Both the position numbers and the translations under genes were made by a program. From Odontesthes bonariensis (Eukaryota > Chordata > Actinopteri > Atheriniformes > Atherinopsidae): a stretch of DNA of 64,000 nucleotides. Within the stretch, counting starts at the first letter, position 1, and each line of letters opens with the position of its first letter. Below are positions 32,501 through 43,445 of the stretch, piece after piece. Below the pieces are notes generated by a model. It was not told the DNA's origin and made no database searches. It worked only from the letters and a program-made list of their open reading frames with translations. The DNA lies in contig NC_134510.1 in assembly GCF_027942865.1 (NCBI RefSeq), positions 19,275,209 through 19,339,208 of the forward strand, read 5' to 3'.

Positions 32501-35500
32501 AAGACAAAATTACATAATAGAATAAACTGTGAAAAATATAGCTGACGAAAACAAAACTGAACTAAGGCTCAGAGTCCTCCACATATTGTACCACACAGAG
32601 TGTTGACCACAAAAATTACTGTATGACACTCTTCATGTAAACACAGTGAAAGTATGTGAGGTATTACCACAATTCAAAAGGCTTGTAGACACCAACTGCT
32701 CACAGGCAGACTGATATAAAAGGTGAATAGCTTGGCCTGTGGGATCTTTGCATCAAACCTTGTCTTGCAGTAGTACTGAAATGTTTCCTACCATTGGAGG
32801 ATAAAATGCATTTAGGAGGAAAACAATAGATGAAAAAAACAGCAACTGTTGCCGCTACAGAACAAAGACAAACTCTAGACTCTAGACAAAGGCCACAGAC
32901 AAAGAAAGACTGGAAAACAGACACACATCCAGAAATGTCTTCATAAAGTCTGCTCTGTGAGTTTCCTTCATCTTTCTTTTTCTTTCACTCCGTTTACCAT
33001 TCTCTTCATGGTGCAAGGAACCTCTTTTCCTCCTTTTTCTCCATCTCCATCTCTGTCCTTCTTCATGTCATCTTCTACATGTTTCTTTCTCTTCTATGGA
33101 AAAAGGGAAATATTTCACAGATACCGTGAATGTGCGTATGCAGACTTCCCACCTTGTTATACATTATCTAGACTTCATACATGGAGGTTTGTGTAACCCC
33201 CATGTATGTGATCCTTTGATGTGATGTCTCACACAATCGCCTTTCGTCTCTTTCTTCAGCAGCAGAATAAAGGAAGGAAAACACCAAAGTGTAAGAGGAG
33301 AAGAAGAAGAAACCAAGCAAACACAGCCATCTTTTGAAGTTTGTCATTCTGCAGCTTCCGCTGGCAAAATTGTTTGAACAGCATTCAATCAAAGTCTTGG
33401 CAAAGTTACCCACCATTCATTTGAATCACAAGTTATGTAGAGAGCTGCTGTGAGCCTCATGTCTTTCTTTTTACTAACTGAGAGAGGAAGAATCCTGTGA
33501 ATGAAGAGCGAGCCCACACCAAGTCCTTGGTGCATTAGCAAGTGAGGTCAAAAAAGCGGTTAAAGGGAGTTTCAATTGGAACCTACATGTAAATGTTATC
33601 CAGAACACCCAGTGTGATGTGGTAGTAGATCACATATTTTAAAAACTCGACTTTGCCAAACCCAAGACATTGTTTTAGCAACAGACAACAAATATTGTAA
33701 TACAACTACATCTGTAATGGGAAAAGCTAAACATTGAACTCCTGCAATACGTCACCCTCAAAGGAAGATATCTTTATTAGGCTTTCACACAGCTCCTTTC
33801 AACAGTTATTAGGTATAATCAGTGCTCTAAATGTCCACCCCAAAACACTAAAATCTTCTTTTATTGGCTACACAACCTTACTTAACCCAAAAAAGTGTCT
33901 GGACTTCTTCTCAGGACTATGTGGGCATGTTCACCCCAACTTCAACCTGATTTTCTCTAATCCATCTGAAAGACTTCCAACGCCTGTGTGGGTGTCCATG
34001 GAGAGCAGCAAGGCTCAAGCCTACATCCCCTCCCAGCACACTTTATGTTTCTATAATCTATTCCGAAAGCATTTGTACTTGACTAAAGATTAACGTTTTT
34101 AACCATTTGATAGCAAGACAAATTGTAATAAAAGATATTAACAGATTTTGACACGAATGCAAACACTAGATCAAGAGAATTAAGATTAACAAACGACACA
34201 AATAAGAAATACTATACTTTGTCATTTAATCGTTAAGGTAAAAGTATCCATCACCGCATATTAAATTGCTTTCTTATAACCGCAACTTTTCATCCATTCC
34301 TCCATACAGAACAGCTTCAACTCATGAATGTTGCAGGTTTTCTCACATAAATTTTCATGAAGTCCTTCCACTGTGAGATAATGGTCAGACGAATTAATTC
34401 TCTAAAAAGCTCTATGCAGTCTATACTATGTAAATAATCATATCTGTTGAATTTAGAAATAAAGCCTTTGTGTGTGCACCTCTTTATTTTGTAGCATATG
34501 AGAAATTAAACAGAACAAAACTTTGCCACTTTGAGATAAACTATCCCAAAGGAGAACATTAGTATGAAGTTATTTTTAACATAACCACTGGGAGGTGCAA
34601 AAGTGACACAAACAAATAATATACATATTACAAAAGGGACCCATGGACATAACAACATGAAAATAGCGGTGCTATGGGTATTCTTTTCATATTCTTCATA
34701 TTTTCCTCTTTTTCTGGCTCCTCTTTGCTTCTGTGACGCAATAATATCTGTATTTGTGGTACAGAAGGCCTCTGTTAGAAACTTTTGCGACTCTCTTGTC
34801 ACCTCAGACACAAATTCTGTCGTCTCTGCTCCAGCTCAAACATCCTTCAGAGGGTACAGCATTAAATGACAAAATGCATAGAAAAGTCATCAAAAGAAAC
34901 TATTTGATGGCCTCCGTGGAGATCCCGACGGGAATGCTAACACTGCTTTTCAGGTTTTTTGATAAGCTGAATGTGGCACAAAAAAAAACAAATAACAAGC
35001 AAACTAGTCAGTGGGCATTGGAAAAGGATTGTATCTGGTTGAAATGTGTTCAAAAACCTCACATGTAATAATTCTGTGGTGAAATAAAAAATGGTTTTAA
35101 TAGGTTACAATAATTCAGTAGAATTAGTTTTTGCAACTTACATTTAGGGTATTTTTAAGGCTGTAGTTTGTATTACAGTTGAAAGTCTCTAGTGTTTTGT
35201 CTACCCATACTAATATAGATTAGAAAGATTCAGAGAAGAACACAGCATGATTTAACAACCAGAATGTGATTTTCCATAAGTACGCACATGACCTTAACAT
35301 ACCTCCTTTTTATGTACGGTGCATTCTAACAAAATCTGGCTCAGTTCAATCCCCAGGCCCTACTCATATCAAAGTGACCCTGGATAACACAAGATCATCA
35401 GTGTATGAGTGTGTGTGCGATGGACAAAAACACTGCATGTACACTATGGAATAAAAAGCACATATGAGAATTTCTGTGTGGATGGATTCATGAAAAACAC

Positions 35501-36260
35501 ATTGTAAAGCAGTCGGCAGAACCAACTTAAGGTTAAATGGCATTGTAGAAGTACAGACCATCCACCATGATCTCATTTATAGGGTTTTGAAATGAGTTTC
35601 TTAAAAAGCAGTGGGAAAACATAATTCTTCACCTTTTGTCTCAAACTCACTAAACTTTTCTCATTTAGAGATCCAGTCAACTTCACTGATCCATCTGTAT
35701 ACTTTTGCACAGAAGACGCCATCACACTCCTCTGACCAGATGTGTCGAGAGTAGTGTCATCCCCCCACTGTTACGAACCAGTGATGGTTCAGAGTTTCCA
35801 CTGTGTAGCTATTTAAGGAAGTAGAAACAATCCTACTGGGAATTAGATGGTTTTCCACTGTGACCTCCCAGGTAGAGCTTAGGAAGATGGGTCAAAGGGC
35901 CTGAAATAAGGAAACCAGCAGGACGCATGCAATTATAATAACAGATTGGGCTGCGGAGGGAGTCATTAACACACTCTAGAAACTTAAGAAGAAAAAAGTG
36001 TTTGTGAAAGAAAATGTGCTCAGTGTTAACTTTTAAGGCCAAGGTGCAAAGGTAATTGATAATGGCTCTTTTTAACATATATACTATATATATATATATG
36101 TATATATAGAAAAGTACTGGGATTTTTTTTGTTTTTTGTTTTTAAACTATGTCAGATTGTACAGGCTGAAGCTTCGCTTGGTTATGGTAGCCTCTTTGAC
36201 AGGATCTTGCCATGAAATGTGAGTCTCATCTTCATCCAGCTCTCTGTGCGATCTCTTCAG

Positions 36261-36315
36261 CATTCCTTCCTTTTTGTTGTCATGGTGCCAGCCAGACAGC
36301 TCTGCTGTATATAAG
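36261..36315 (+). promoter_or_regulatory. ccn3 core promoter: TATA box with MCAT and CAGAC sites
   Basis: TATATAAG at 36308-36315 stands about 200 bp before the ccn3 ATG and would start transcription near 36340. Upstream, CATTCC at 36261 matches the MCAT/TEAD site, and CAGAC near 36294 matches the SMAD half-site. CCN genes are known targets of YAP-TEAD and TGF-beta/SMAD signalling, so control by these is plausible. The motifs are short and functional use is inferred. Confidence 0.6.
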
Positions 36316-36511
36316 GTCCTCCTCTTCTGAGTCCTGAGCCAGAACGACAAAGAGAGTACAACCTTCTGCTACACCACAGAGAGGAGCGAAGTGAGAATCC
36401 TGAACTAAGGGACTCAAATCAGCTCCAGTGAACTGAACTGAAGACGACTTAACTCTTAACTTAGCTTTTTAGAGTTTACATATTTTTGAATCTGCTCTGA
36501 ATAAAAAGAAC

Positions 36512-38652
36512 ATGGACAAGGCGGTATTTATTTTCGTCATTACAGCACAGGTAAGTGTTATAGTTGCTATAATACTTTGTTTTATTTATCTTTTCACTAT
36601 CAAAACTTTCACTACTACAATATTTTCCACACTCTGGATTAAGATTAAGACTCGTCATTCTCTTTTTTTTTATCATATTGGAAAGTTAAAGAAGGATGTA
36701 ATCGCAAAACTTTAAATTGTGATATTGAATTTTCTTAAATTGATAAACTGGAAAATCTAAGTTAGTATTTTTTTTATCCACAACTGAGTTCACTCTCACT
36801 TAGCAAGTAACTGTCAAGGTTTAATTTTTTTACCAGATTTGATATGATAAATTTGTGCGATAAAATAATTCACTTGTTCACAGCTAGTTGTCTTGATTAG
36901 ATGTGAGAGAATGAGATTCACCGCCATGTAAAACAACCCATTTTGTCTTCCACTCAGGTTTTTACACTAGGCTTGTCCCAGGTGTGCCCCCGCAGATGCC
37001 AGTGCCCTCGAGAGCCCCCCATCTGCCTCCCCGGTGTGCCCCTGATCCTGGACGACTGTGCCTGCTGCCTGGTTTGCGCTGGTCAAATTGGGCAGGTCTG
37101 CTCTGAAATGAACCCCTGTGAAACACGTAAAGGGCTGCAGTGTGATTACTCAGTGGACATCCACAAGAGGACTGGTATCTGTGCCGGTGAGTGGGGAGCT
37201 GTTAGGGCTAGTTCACATGCTAATCCTGATTTTAATAACGTGTGATTATCATTTCCCTATTTGTAACACCCTCTCTCACTGTTTTATCTCCTTCCTTCAG
37301 TTAACGTGGGTAATGTGTGCATTTTGGACGGTTCTGTCTATCAGAACGGCCAAACATTCTTCCCCAGTTGCAAGTACCAGTGTATGTGTCACAACGGGCA
37401 GATAGCTTGTGTGCCACGCTGCAACTTGGATGTCATGCTGCCTGGGCCAGATTGTCCCATGCCACGCAAGGTCCAGGTGCCCGGCGAATGCTGTGAGAAA
37501 TGGGTGTGTGAGCCACAGTCTGAGGCCAGTGCTCTGGGGGGCTTTGCCATGGCGGGTGAGTAGACTGCAAGCAGGATGATACGAGATGCACAGACACATA
37601 CCTATTCCTCTTTTGACGTTAGTGTCACTCAAGTGTGAGACGCAATTCTGAGAGGTTACGTAAATTTCTCTGGCCTAGTAGGGTCAAGGTAGCAGGAATC
37701 ACGGAAGTAAAGAAAAGTGGAAAACAGAGAGAGAAAGAAGGAGAAAATTCAGAGGAAAGAAAACCAAGTCTACATCAAATGTCAAAGTCTAAAATCTGTA
37801 AAGAGCAATGTGGTAGATAATTATATCCAATCAAAACATGGTCAGAGCTATGTTAAGAAAAACACTGATGCTATTTTTTAGAATATGTTTTCAAACTAGT
37901 ATAAAAAGGCAAACAATCAATATATTTCTTTAAAGCTAAGCTTGTGGGAAGATACTTTTTCATCTATCCCTCTGTCCTTCTCTTTGTCCTTCAGCCTTCC
38001 GTCAGGAGGAAACGGTGAGCTTTAATGGTTGGGACCCTAGCTTAAACTGCATTGAACAGACTACAGAGTGGGGGGCGTGCTCTCAGACATGCGGCATGGG
38101 GGTGTCCACCAGGGTCACAAACAAGAACGACCGGTGTGAGATGGTGAAGCAGAGTCGGCTGTGTATGATCAGACCCTGTGACGACCAGCAGGAACAACTG
38201 ACATGGCTTACACCAAAGGTACTTTTCATGATTTATTGCTTCAGCTTCTTTACATGTTAGTTGCATGAGAGTAAATAGACTGCTGTGCATTTTTAGTCAG
38301 CAGCAAACAGCACTTACAGTGAAGATTATTGTATAAATATATCTTCCTCTTCCAGCAGAGAGGCAGCAAGTGCCAGAGGATGGTGAGGAGCGACAGAGCC
38401 GTTCATCTCTCCTATAAGAACTGCACCAGTGTTCAAGCCTACAAGCCTCGCTACTGTGGCTCCTGCTCAGACGGCCGCTGCTGTACCCCCCACAGAACCA
38501 AAACCACCCTGGTTGAGTTCCAGTGTGCCAGCAGTAAAATCACCAGGAGGCCGGTCATGGTGATTCTGACCTGTGCCTGTCACAGCCACTGTCCCCGAGA
38601 CAATGCTGTGTGGCAGCCATCAGAACTTGTATACGATGGCATGAGAGTATAG
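36512..38652 (+). CDS. ccn3: CCN family member 3 (NOV), secreted matricellular protein
   Basis: Five exons, 36512-36550, 36958-37186, 37301-37555, 37995-38218 and 38356-38652, give 347 residues (human 357). One exon per module is the family pattern. Residues 1-21 form a signal peptide. IGFBP-like module: about 22-90, with CACCLVC where the family motif is GCGCCxxC. VWC module: about 92-160. TSP1 module: about 190-235, with WGACSQTCG. Cystine-knot module: about 255-330, with [13 protein letters not shown]. Protein of this type binds integrins and heparan sulfate and modulates adhesion and growth-factor signalling outside the cell. [12 protein letters not shown], STRVTN and the YKPR block match CCN3 more closely than CCN2; CCN5 is excluded because the knot module is present. 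The last acceptor is a CAGCAG tandem, so the mRNA may include or omit one Gln. Which teleost duplicate this is cannot be told. Confidence 0.94.
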
Positions 38653-39880
38653 TATGTAGAGTATGATATTTCTAAATACAAACAGTGAGGTCCAGATTGT
38701 GGCTGATGACTGCAAATTGTTGGAGTTCTCTAAAATATGGGTTGTCTTTACCCAAGATTTTAGATCAAAGCAGTCCTCTACTGTACCGTCAATGTATATA
38801 TACATATCCACACAGCAAAAAGACATATATACAGATTGGTACTGGTATTCATGAAATGAAACCTCTTTTTAGTTTAAAGTAATGGAGATTTAAATATCTC
38901 TGTATCTCTCCTGGAGAGGGATTTTACTGTGTAAGATCCTGTGAACAAATACGTTGTTTCTTAACTACTATGAAGTACAATTAAAGCACTTAAACCATGT
39001 GATATATGCAGCCAACCCTATTCTGGACATCAGGGAGAGAGTACTGCAATTAATTCACAACAGACTGTGCTGGAAAGTTGTTCCGTAGGTTTTGACGCGT
39101 CATTGTCCTGGAATGTTATTATGTTGTGAAGGTGGGTTGTACGACAGCCTCTGTTCAAGAGGTTTAATAGTAGGAAGTTTAACTGTCGCTGGTTCATGGA
39201 GAATAAGTGTCACGGCAGAATGATAGTAAACAGAAAACCAGAACGTTTTGTTCAGCCTGAGTTATGAAAATGCATGTTTCTGCAGTGTAATGTTGCCAAG
39301 AATGTCTTACTTCACTTTGAAGCTTTGGCTCCTCGTGCTGTAATCGCACTGATAGAAAAAAAAGAGCAGCCACACAGCAAGGTTAATAAACAGAGGTGAT
39401 CAGTAACTTTATTACTCACACCGCCATGACAATTCTCCCACTGCAGGACACATTTCTGAAATAAGTGAACTGTGTACTTTGACATGGTCCCAAACAGGGG
39501 CTCAGCCTATGAAAGAGAGGTCACCGTGGTGTCTTAGTGTTATTTCTAACATCTGCCTGAAATCTTACCCTCTTAGCAAAATACACAATCCCATCAATTA
39601 ATGCAAATCTTACTTGTGTTTTTATTTTATTTTAAGTTTAAAACAGAAATGATTTCCTAGTTGATTAAAAGAAATGTACATAACAGCTGTTTTTATGGTA
39701 GCTTGTTTGACTGAGTGTGTATCAAATACACAATGTTAATCATGTAAACATGAATTGTATATTTTGATATGCGATTTATTTCTTACTTGTGTTATTCTTC
39801 ATTCCGCTTTTTTTGTATCTGTCTGAAAAACATCTCAAAACATGAATATTTGAAATAAAGGTGGCTTTTTAAAATGATGC
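38653..39880 (+). other. ccn3 3' UTR
   Basis: The non-coding AT-rich sequence after the ccn3 stop ends shortly beyond an AATAAA at 39854-39859. Several ATTTA-like motifs and TATA runs are present. An earlier AATAAA near 39384 could give a shorter transcript. The 1.2 kb length is typical for CCN genes. Confidence 0.55.
39854..39859 (+). terminator. Candidate ccn3 polyadenylation signal AATAAA
   Basis: AATAAA followed within 10 bases by a GT/T-rich stretch (GGTGGCTTTTT), about 1.2 kb after the stop codon. Confidence 0.5.
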
Positions 39881-41344
39881 AATACTCTCTTTACTGTCAC
39901 TTGATAATAAATTAATTGTGTGAATTTTAAATGGCAGTTGGTGGCTGGAAAGAAGCAGCAGCTTGCATTAGGTGACTCAAGGGGGAAACTATGAATTTAC
40001 AGGATCTTAAGAAGTGCAACTGAGAGGAAAGAATGATGCACATCTCAGATAGAAAAATAAGTAGTTTCCAAGACTTAAACTTTAGATAAACTCGGCATAA
40101 AGCTTCCATGAAGCACTAGTCTTGTGTTGTTTGATGTGTAGCTGATCTATGCCCTACTAACAAATGTGACCTTTGTGGACATGTTATGTGGGTCATTTAA
40201 TGGCATCTTAAGTGTATTTAATCCGTTGGGTAAGTTTTATTGAAAGATTGCTTTATCTGAAAATTGATTATTTGAAATAACATAGAGACCACGATATACC
40301 TATATACATAAGAATTTAATATATAATTGTCTTTTACTTTGCTCTGCAATTTGAAATCTAAATGCATGCATTGAATGTCTCACACATCTGGTTTCGGGAT
40401 AGACCTCTTCCTGGGGATTCCCTTTGAGAGGATTTAAAGGATTTCCTTCTCATGGGATTCAGGAGTTACCAATTTTAACAAACCCTGCTGACAGAGGGTG
40501 GTGACCCCTAGACATTTTGTCCTGACCCCAGCCAGGAAGGTCACAATGGAAACCCCAAATATTCCCTGTGGGACTGGTTGTTTTTCTTGAAATAGCCTCT
40601 CTGTGGAAACTTAAGTCAGTGGGAACTGGCACTGTGCTCAACACATGATTACAGTTTTGACAGTTGTGTTTCTGCAGAGAAGTGTGTTCTATTTGGATCT
40701 TGGATTCAACACACTCTCATACATATGTCACCATCACTTACTCAGGAAATATTATACAGATTGAAATTCTTCTTTTTAAATGATAGAATTGAAATAAATT
40801 GATGATTAGAATAAAAAAGGAGAAATCACATACATGTGCATACACACAAATGTACACCAGTGTTGTCTCCATTCTCCCAGAAGAATGTGCCTCAACCTTC
40901 ATGCAAAGATGAAAGAGCTCACTTCCATAGTTTACAGTTGTCAAAGTAAACTGTGGTTAGTGATACTAAAAAAAGCATCACTAACCTGTTAATTTAGTTA
41001 GTACAAATAGTTAGTATAATATGTGGATGATTTCAACAAAATGTATTCAAAGGTAGGCTATGACACAAATACAGATAAATATGGTGCTTTGAGCTATAGC
41101 TTTATATACACACACATATAGATAGATAGATAGATATATAGATAGATAGATAGATAGATGTAGGTCATTGCATATCTTTATCTCTACATAAAGACCTCTA
41201 AAGGGTGAAGCTGAATATGGATTGGGTGTTCCATTGTCTACATGAAATCCACTGAGGGCTGTTGAATACATTGCTCCATCTAGTGGTCTCTTTGTCACCA
41301 TGCATTCATTCACAAATTCCAATCAAAAACACACAGACAGAACG
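39881..41344. other. Spacer between the convergent ccn3 and TRIM-like genes
   Basis: No gene is seen. The spacer contains a GATA-type tetranucleotide repeat at 41117-41158. The two genes face each other, so this is a short tail-to-tail interval. Confidence 0.6.
41117..41158. repeat. (ATAG)n microsatellite
   Basis: About ten ATAG units with one interruption, preceded by a short CA tract. It is likely length-variable. Confidence 0.9.
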
Positions 41345-41647
41345 GATTCTCCGAAAATGTGTAATTTATTGTTTATGAAAACTTATCATTTTGTTACACA
41401 AAGCTCAAGTTTATGCGACAGATATCTTTCTTCCCATTCACCCCTCCTCCGCTTATACGGTCATCACAGTGGAAAAGTGTTACGTGCATTTAATCTCAAC
41501 TGATTATTATAAAAAACATTGTACCTCGATGTGTATAAAGTCAAATACATCTGCCATTGCACATAAAAAAAATGTTAATAAAACATCCAGCAGCCAAGCT
41601 TTTTGTGTTCAGATATGATTAGATTCACATGCATCAGAATCTGCTCT

Positions 41648-42826
41648 CTATTGTAGTAAAAGGTAATGAAACATCCAAATTAATGCAAGTGTCATAAAAA
41701 TAAAAGCAACAAAGCAGAATAATGCATTTGAGGATTCGGATATCTTCTGAAGACCCCTTCTTAGCCTCTGCACCCCGCTAACATCCTCAGATGAGCCAGG
41801 GCAAAAGAATAGGAAAGTTCTCTCATTGAATTGGCAGCCAGTACAAGAGTACATCAGGATTGCATTTCCAACATCAAAGAAGGACACCAGTCCATTCTCA
41901 TTATCTACAAAAACCAAGACTCTGTCAGGGTTCCTGCTATTCCCCAACTTGATGATCCAGTTTTCCGCCCTGTAGTTTGGCGTGAATGTCCTCCCTCCTC
42001 GCATCGACCCAGCCCTTCCCTTGGTTCGAACCCCGTAACAGAATCTCCCTTGTGAACAGCCCCTATTTTGAGGAATGCAGGAACATCCACAGATAATGTG
42101 TGGGTCTTCTGTGGAGTACAACTGAGGAACAGGATCTGGCAATTGATTAGACGTCATAGGGTTCGCTTTTGTTGCACCTCTGGCATTCTTTCTGTTCTTT
42201 TTTCCTCGCATCTGTGGAATTTCCTGAACAGCAGCTTTTTTCTTCCCCATCTGAGCCCTTTTGTCTACATACTCTTCCTGTAAATAGACTGTATCATGAT
42301 CGCCATGATCCGTGCACAGGACACAAACACGAGTGTTGTCATTCCTGCAGAAGAACTCAAAAATCCGGTTGTGTTTCTTGCAGATTTTGTCCTCCAAGTT
42401 GTGCACAGGATTAGTCAGTTTGTGTCTTTTTAAGGCATCAACTCTCCGATGAGGCTCTAAGTGCGTTTCGCAAAAAGAAGCCAAACACATCAAGCAGGTC
42501 TTACATGCGCGGAACTTTTTGTCAAGGCAACAGTCACAGGGCACCTGTCCAGGTTTTATTGATGTGGAGCTATCGCCTGGCAGGTGATGTTTCTTAAAAT
42601 TCTCGACAACTTCCCTGAATCCTGTGTTGATACAAAGTTTGAGCCCTTTGTTGAACTTTTCATTGCATAATGGACACTGACATTGCTCCTTGCCTGCCCA
42701 GTGCCTGGTGAGACAGGCTTTGCAGAAGTTATGCCCACATGGGATGGAGACAGGCTCGGTGAAAACATCCAGACAGATTGAACACAGGAACTGATCTTCA
42801 GACAGGAAACTGCTGGATGTGGCCAT
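41648..42826 (-). CDS. TRIM-like RING/B-box protein with partial SPRY and C-terminal membrane segment
   Basis: A single coding exon of 392 residues starting at the ATG at 42826. An AG acceptor two bases upstream shows that a 5' UTR intron precedes it, so the earlier in-frame ATG at 42925 is intronic. RING cysteines/histidine: C15, C18, C30, H32, C35, C38, C51, C54. B-box 1: about 97-135. B-box 2: C149, H152, C160, D163, C168, C171, H174, H177. These domains predict an E3 ubiquitin ligase of the fish TRIM25/bloodthirsty/finTRIM type. The usual long coiled coil is replaced by a short basic linker (about 184-250). Only the second half of a B30.2/SPRY domain remains (about 257-351, with FVDNENGLVSFFDV), and the PRY part is missing. 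Residues 368-391 are a hydrophobic helix that ends the protein. A candidate AATAAA for this strand lies at 41365-41370. The frame is intact, so the gene may be active; function is inferred from domains alone. Confidence 0.85.
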   Translation of the reverse strand: MATSSSFLSEDQFLCSICLDVFTEPVSIPCGHNFCKACLTRHWAGKEQCQCPLCNEKFNKGLKLCINTGFREVVENFKKHHLPGDSSTSIKPGQVPCDCCLDKKFRACKTCLMCLASFCETHLEPHRRVDALKRHKLTNPVHNLEDKICKKHNRIFEFFCRNDNTRVCVLCTDHGDHDTVYLQEEYVDKRAQMGKKKAAVQEIPQMRGKKNRKNARGATKANPMTSNQLPDPVPQLYSTEDPHIICGCSCIPQNRGCSQGRFCYGVRTKGRAGSMRGGRTFTPNYRAENWIIKLGNSRNPDRVLVFVDNENGLVSFFDVGNAILMYSCTGCQFNERTFLFFCPGSSEDVSGVQRLRRGLQKISESSNALFCFVAFIFMTLALIWMFHYLLLQ

Positions 42827-42828
42827 AT

Positions 42829-43104
42829 CTAAAGGACAGGTTTTAAAATGATGACCTAATATTGATATCAAGTAGTTCATAAGGGCTACTGGTAAAAGAA
42901 AAACAACAAAAACTGAAAGTAACAATTACAAATGACAAAATCAGACCTAAACTCTGCTTGATTTGACTCTGTAAACTGAGGTTTAATAAAGATATCTAAT
43001 ACATAAGTTTGAATTAACCGTCAAATAAAGACAACTTACAGTACTTCAATATGATTAGAACAGTTTAACTTCAACTATGGATGTGGAAGCTCTACGTCTC
43101 TCAC
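42829..43104 (-). other. 5' UTR intron of the TRIM-like gene
   Basis: On the minus strand, ATGAAG|GTGAGAG at 43105/43104 is a strong donor. A pyrimidine-rich stretch ending CTGTCCTTTAG is the acceptor at 42829, two bases before the start codon. This gives a 276-bp intron in the leader. It was predicted by eye. Confidence 0.6.
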
Positions 43105-43445
43105 CTTCATAAGAGAATATTGGGCGCTAAGAACATAGACATAATATACGCAGTGATACGAAGGGAGAGAAAATAGCGCCAAGCGATTGTGAGGTCTGAC
43201 TTTTTCCTGCAAAACGATTTAGTGATGCAAATGTATTACTCTTTTGAACGCATATTGTTTTGAGAAGCAAAACGCTTTATTTTTTAAACCCCAGCCAACT
43301 AGCCGGACTACCTTCATCAACGCCAAAACGAGGCTGGAACTCGGCTCACAGTACGCAGCAGGGGGTAAGAAAATGGTCATAAATGATATTGCTAATATGG
43401 GATGTCATACAGCTTCATGTCAAAAGAGGCGAACTATCCCTTTAA
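43105..43445. mobile_element. Partial TTAA-terminated non-autonomous element, candidate 5' exon/promoter of the TRIM-like gene
   Basis: The right end 'gaactatcccTTTAA' (TTAA at 43442-43445), with 'catacagcttcatgtcaaaagaggc' inside, matches an abundant fish repeat I recall that begins TTAAAGGGATAGTTCGCC. 'ccagccaactagccggacta', 'aaaacgaggctggaactcgg' and 'cttttgaacgcatattgttt' also belong to it. The opposite end is not found. Its left part overlaps the predicted non-coding first exon of the TRIM-like gene. Boundaries on the left are approximate. Confidence 0.6.

Larger units (their letters stand above)
23671..36307. other. scgn-ccn3 intergenic interval
   Basis: No conserved coding exon is recognised over about 12.6 kb. 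The first few hundred bases are probably scgn 3' UTR. The interval holds a Tc1 relic, L2 fragments, TA microsatellites (25444-25464 and 36078-36101) and scattered short open frames with no recognisable protein. One frame at 33734-34093 (119 codons, +) is unbroken but resembles nothing known to me. The remainder is AT-rich sequence of unknown role. Confidence 0.6.

Noticed and set aside
33734-34093. Unbroken 119-codon frame on the plus strand
   Set aside because: No recognisable domain, no splice context and composition like the surrounding AT-rich DNA. A protein search with no teleost hit would confirm rejection.
42827-42925. Upstream ATG of the TRIM-like frame giving 33 extra hydrophobic residues
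   Set aside because: A clear pyrimidine tract and AG acceptor directly precede the ATG at 42826, so this segment is intron; the RING normally starts near the N-terminus of TRIM proteins.
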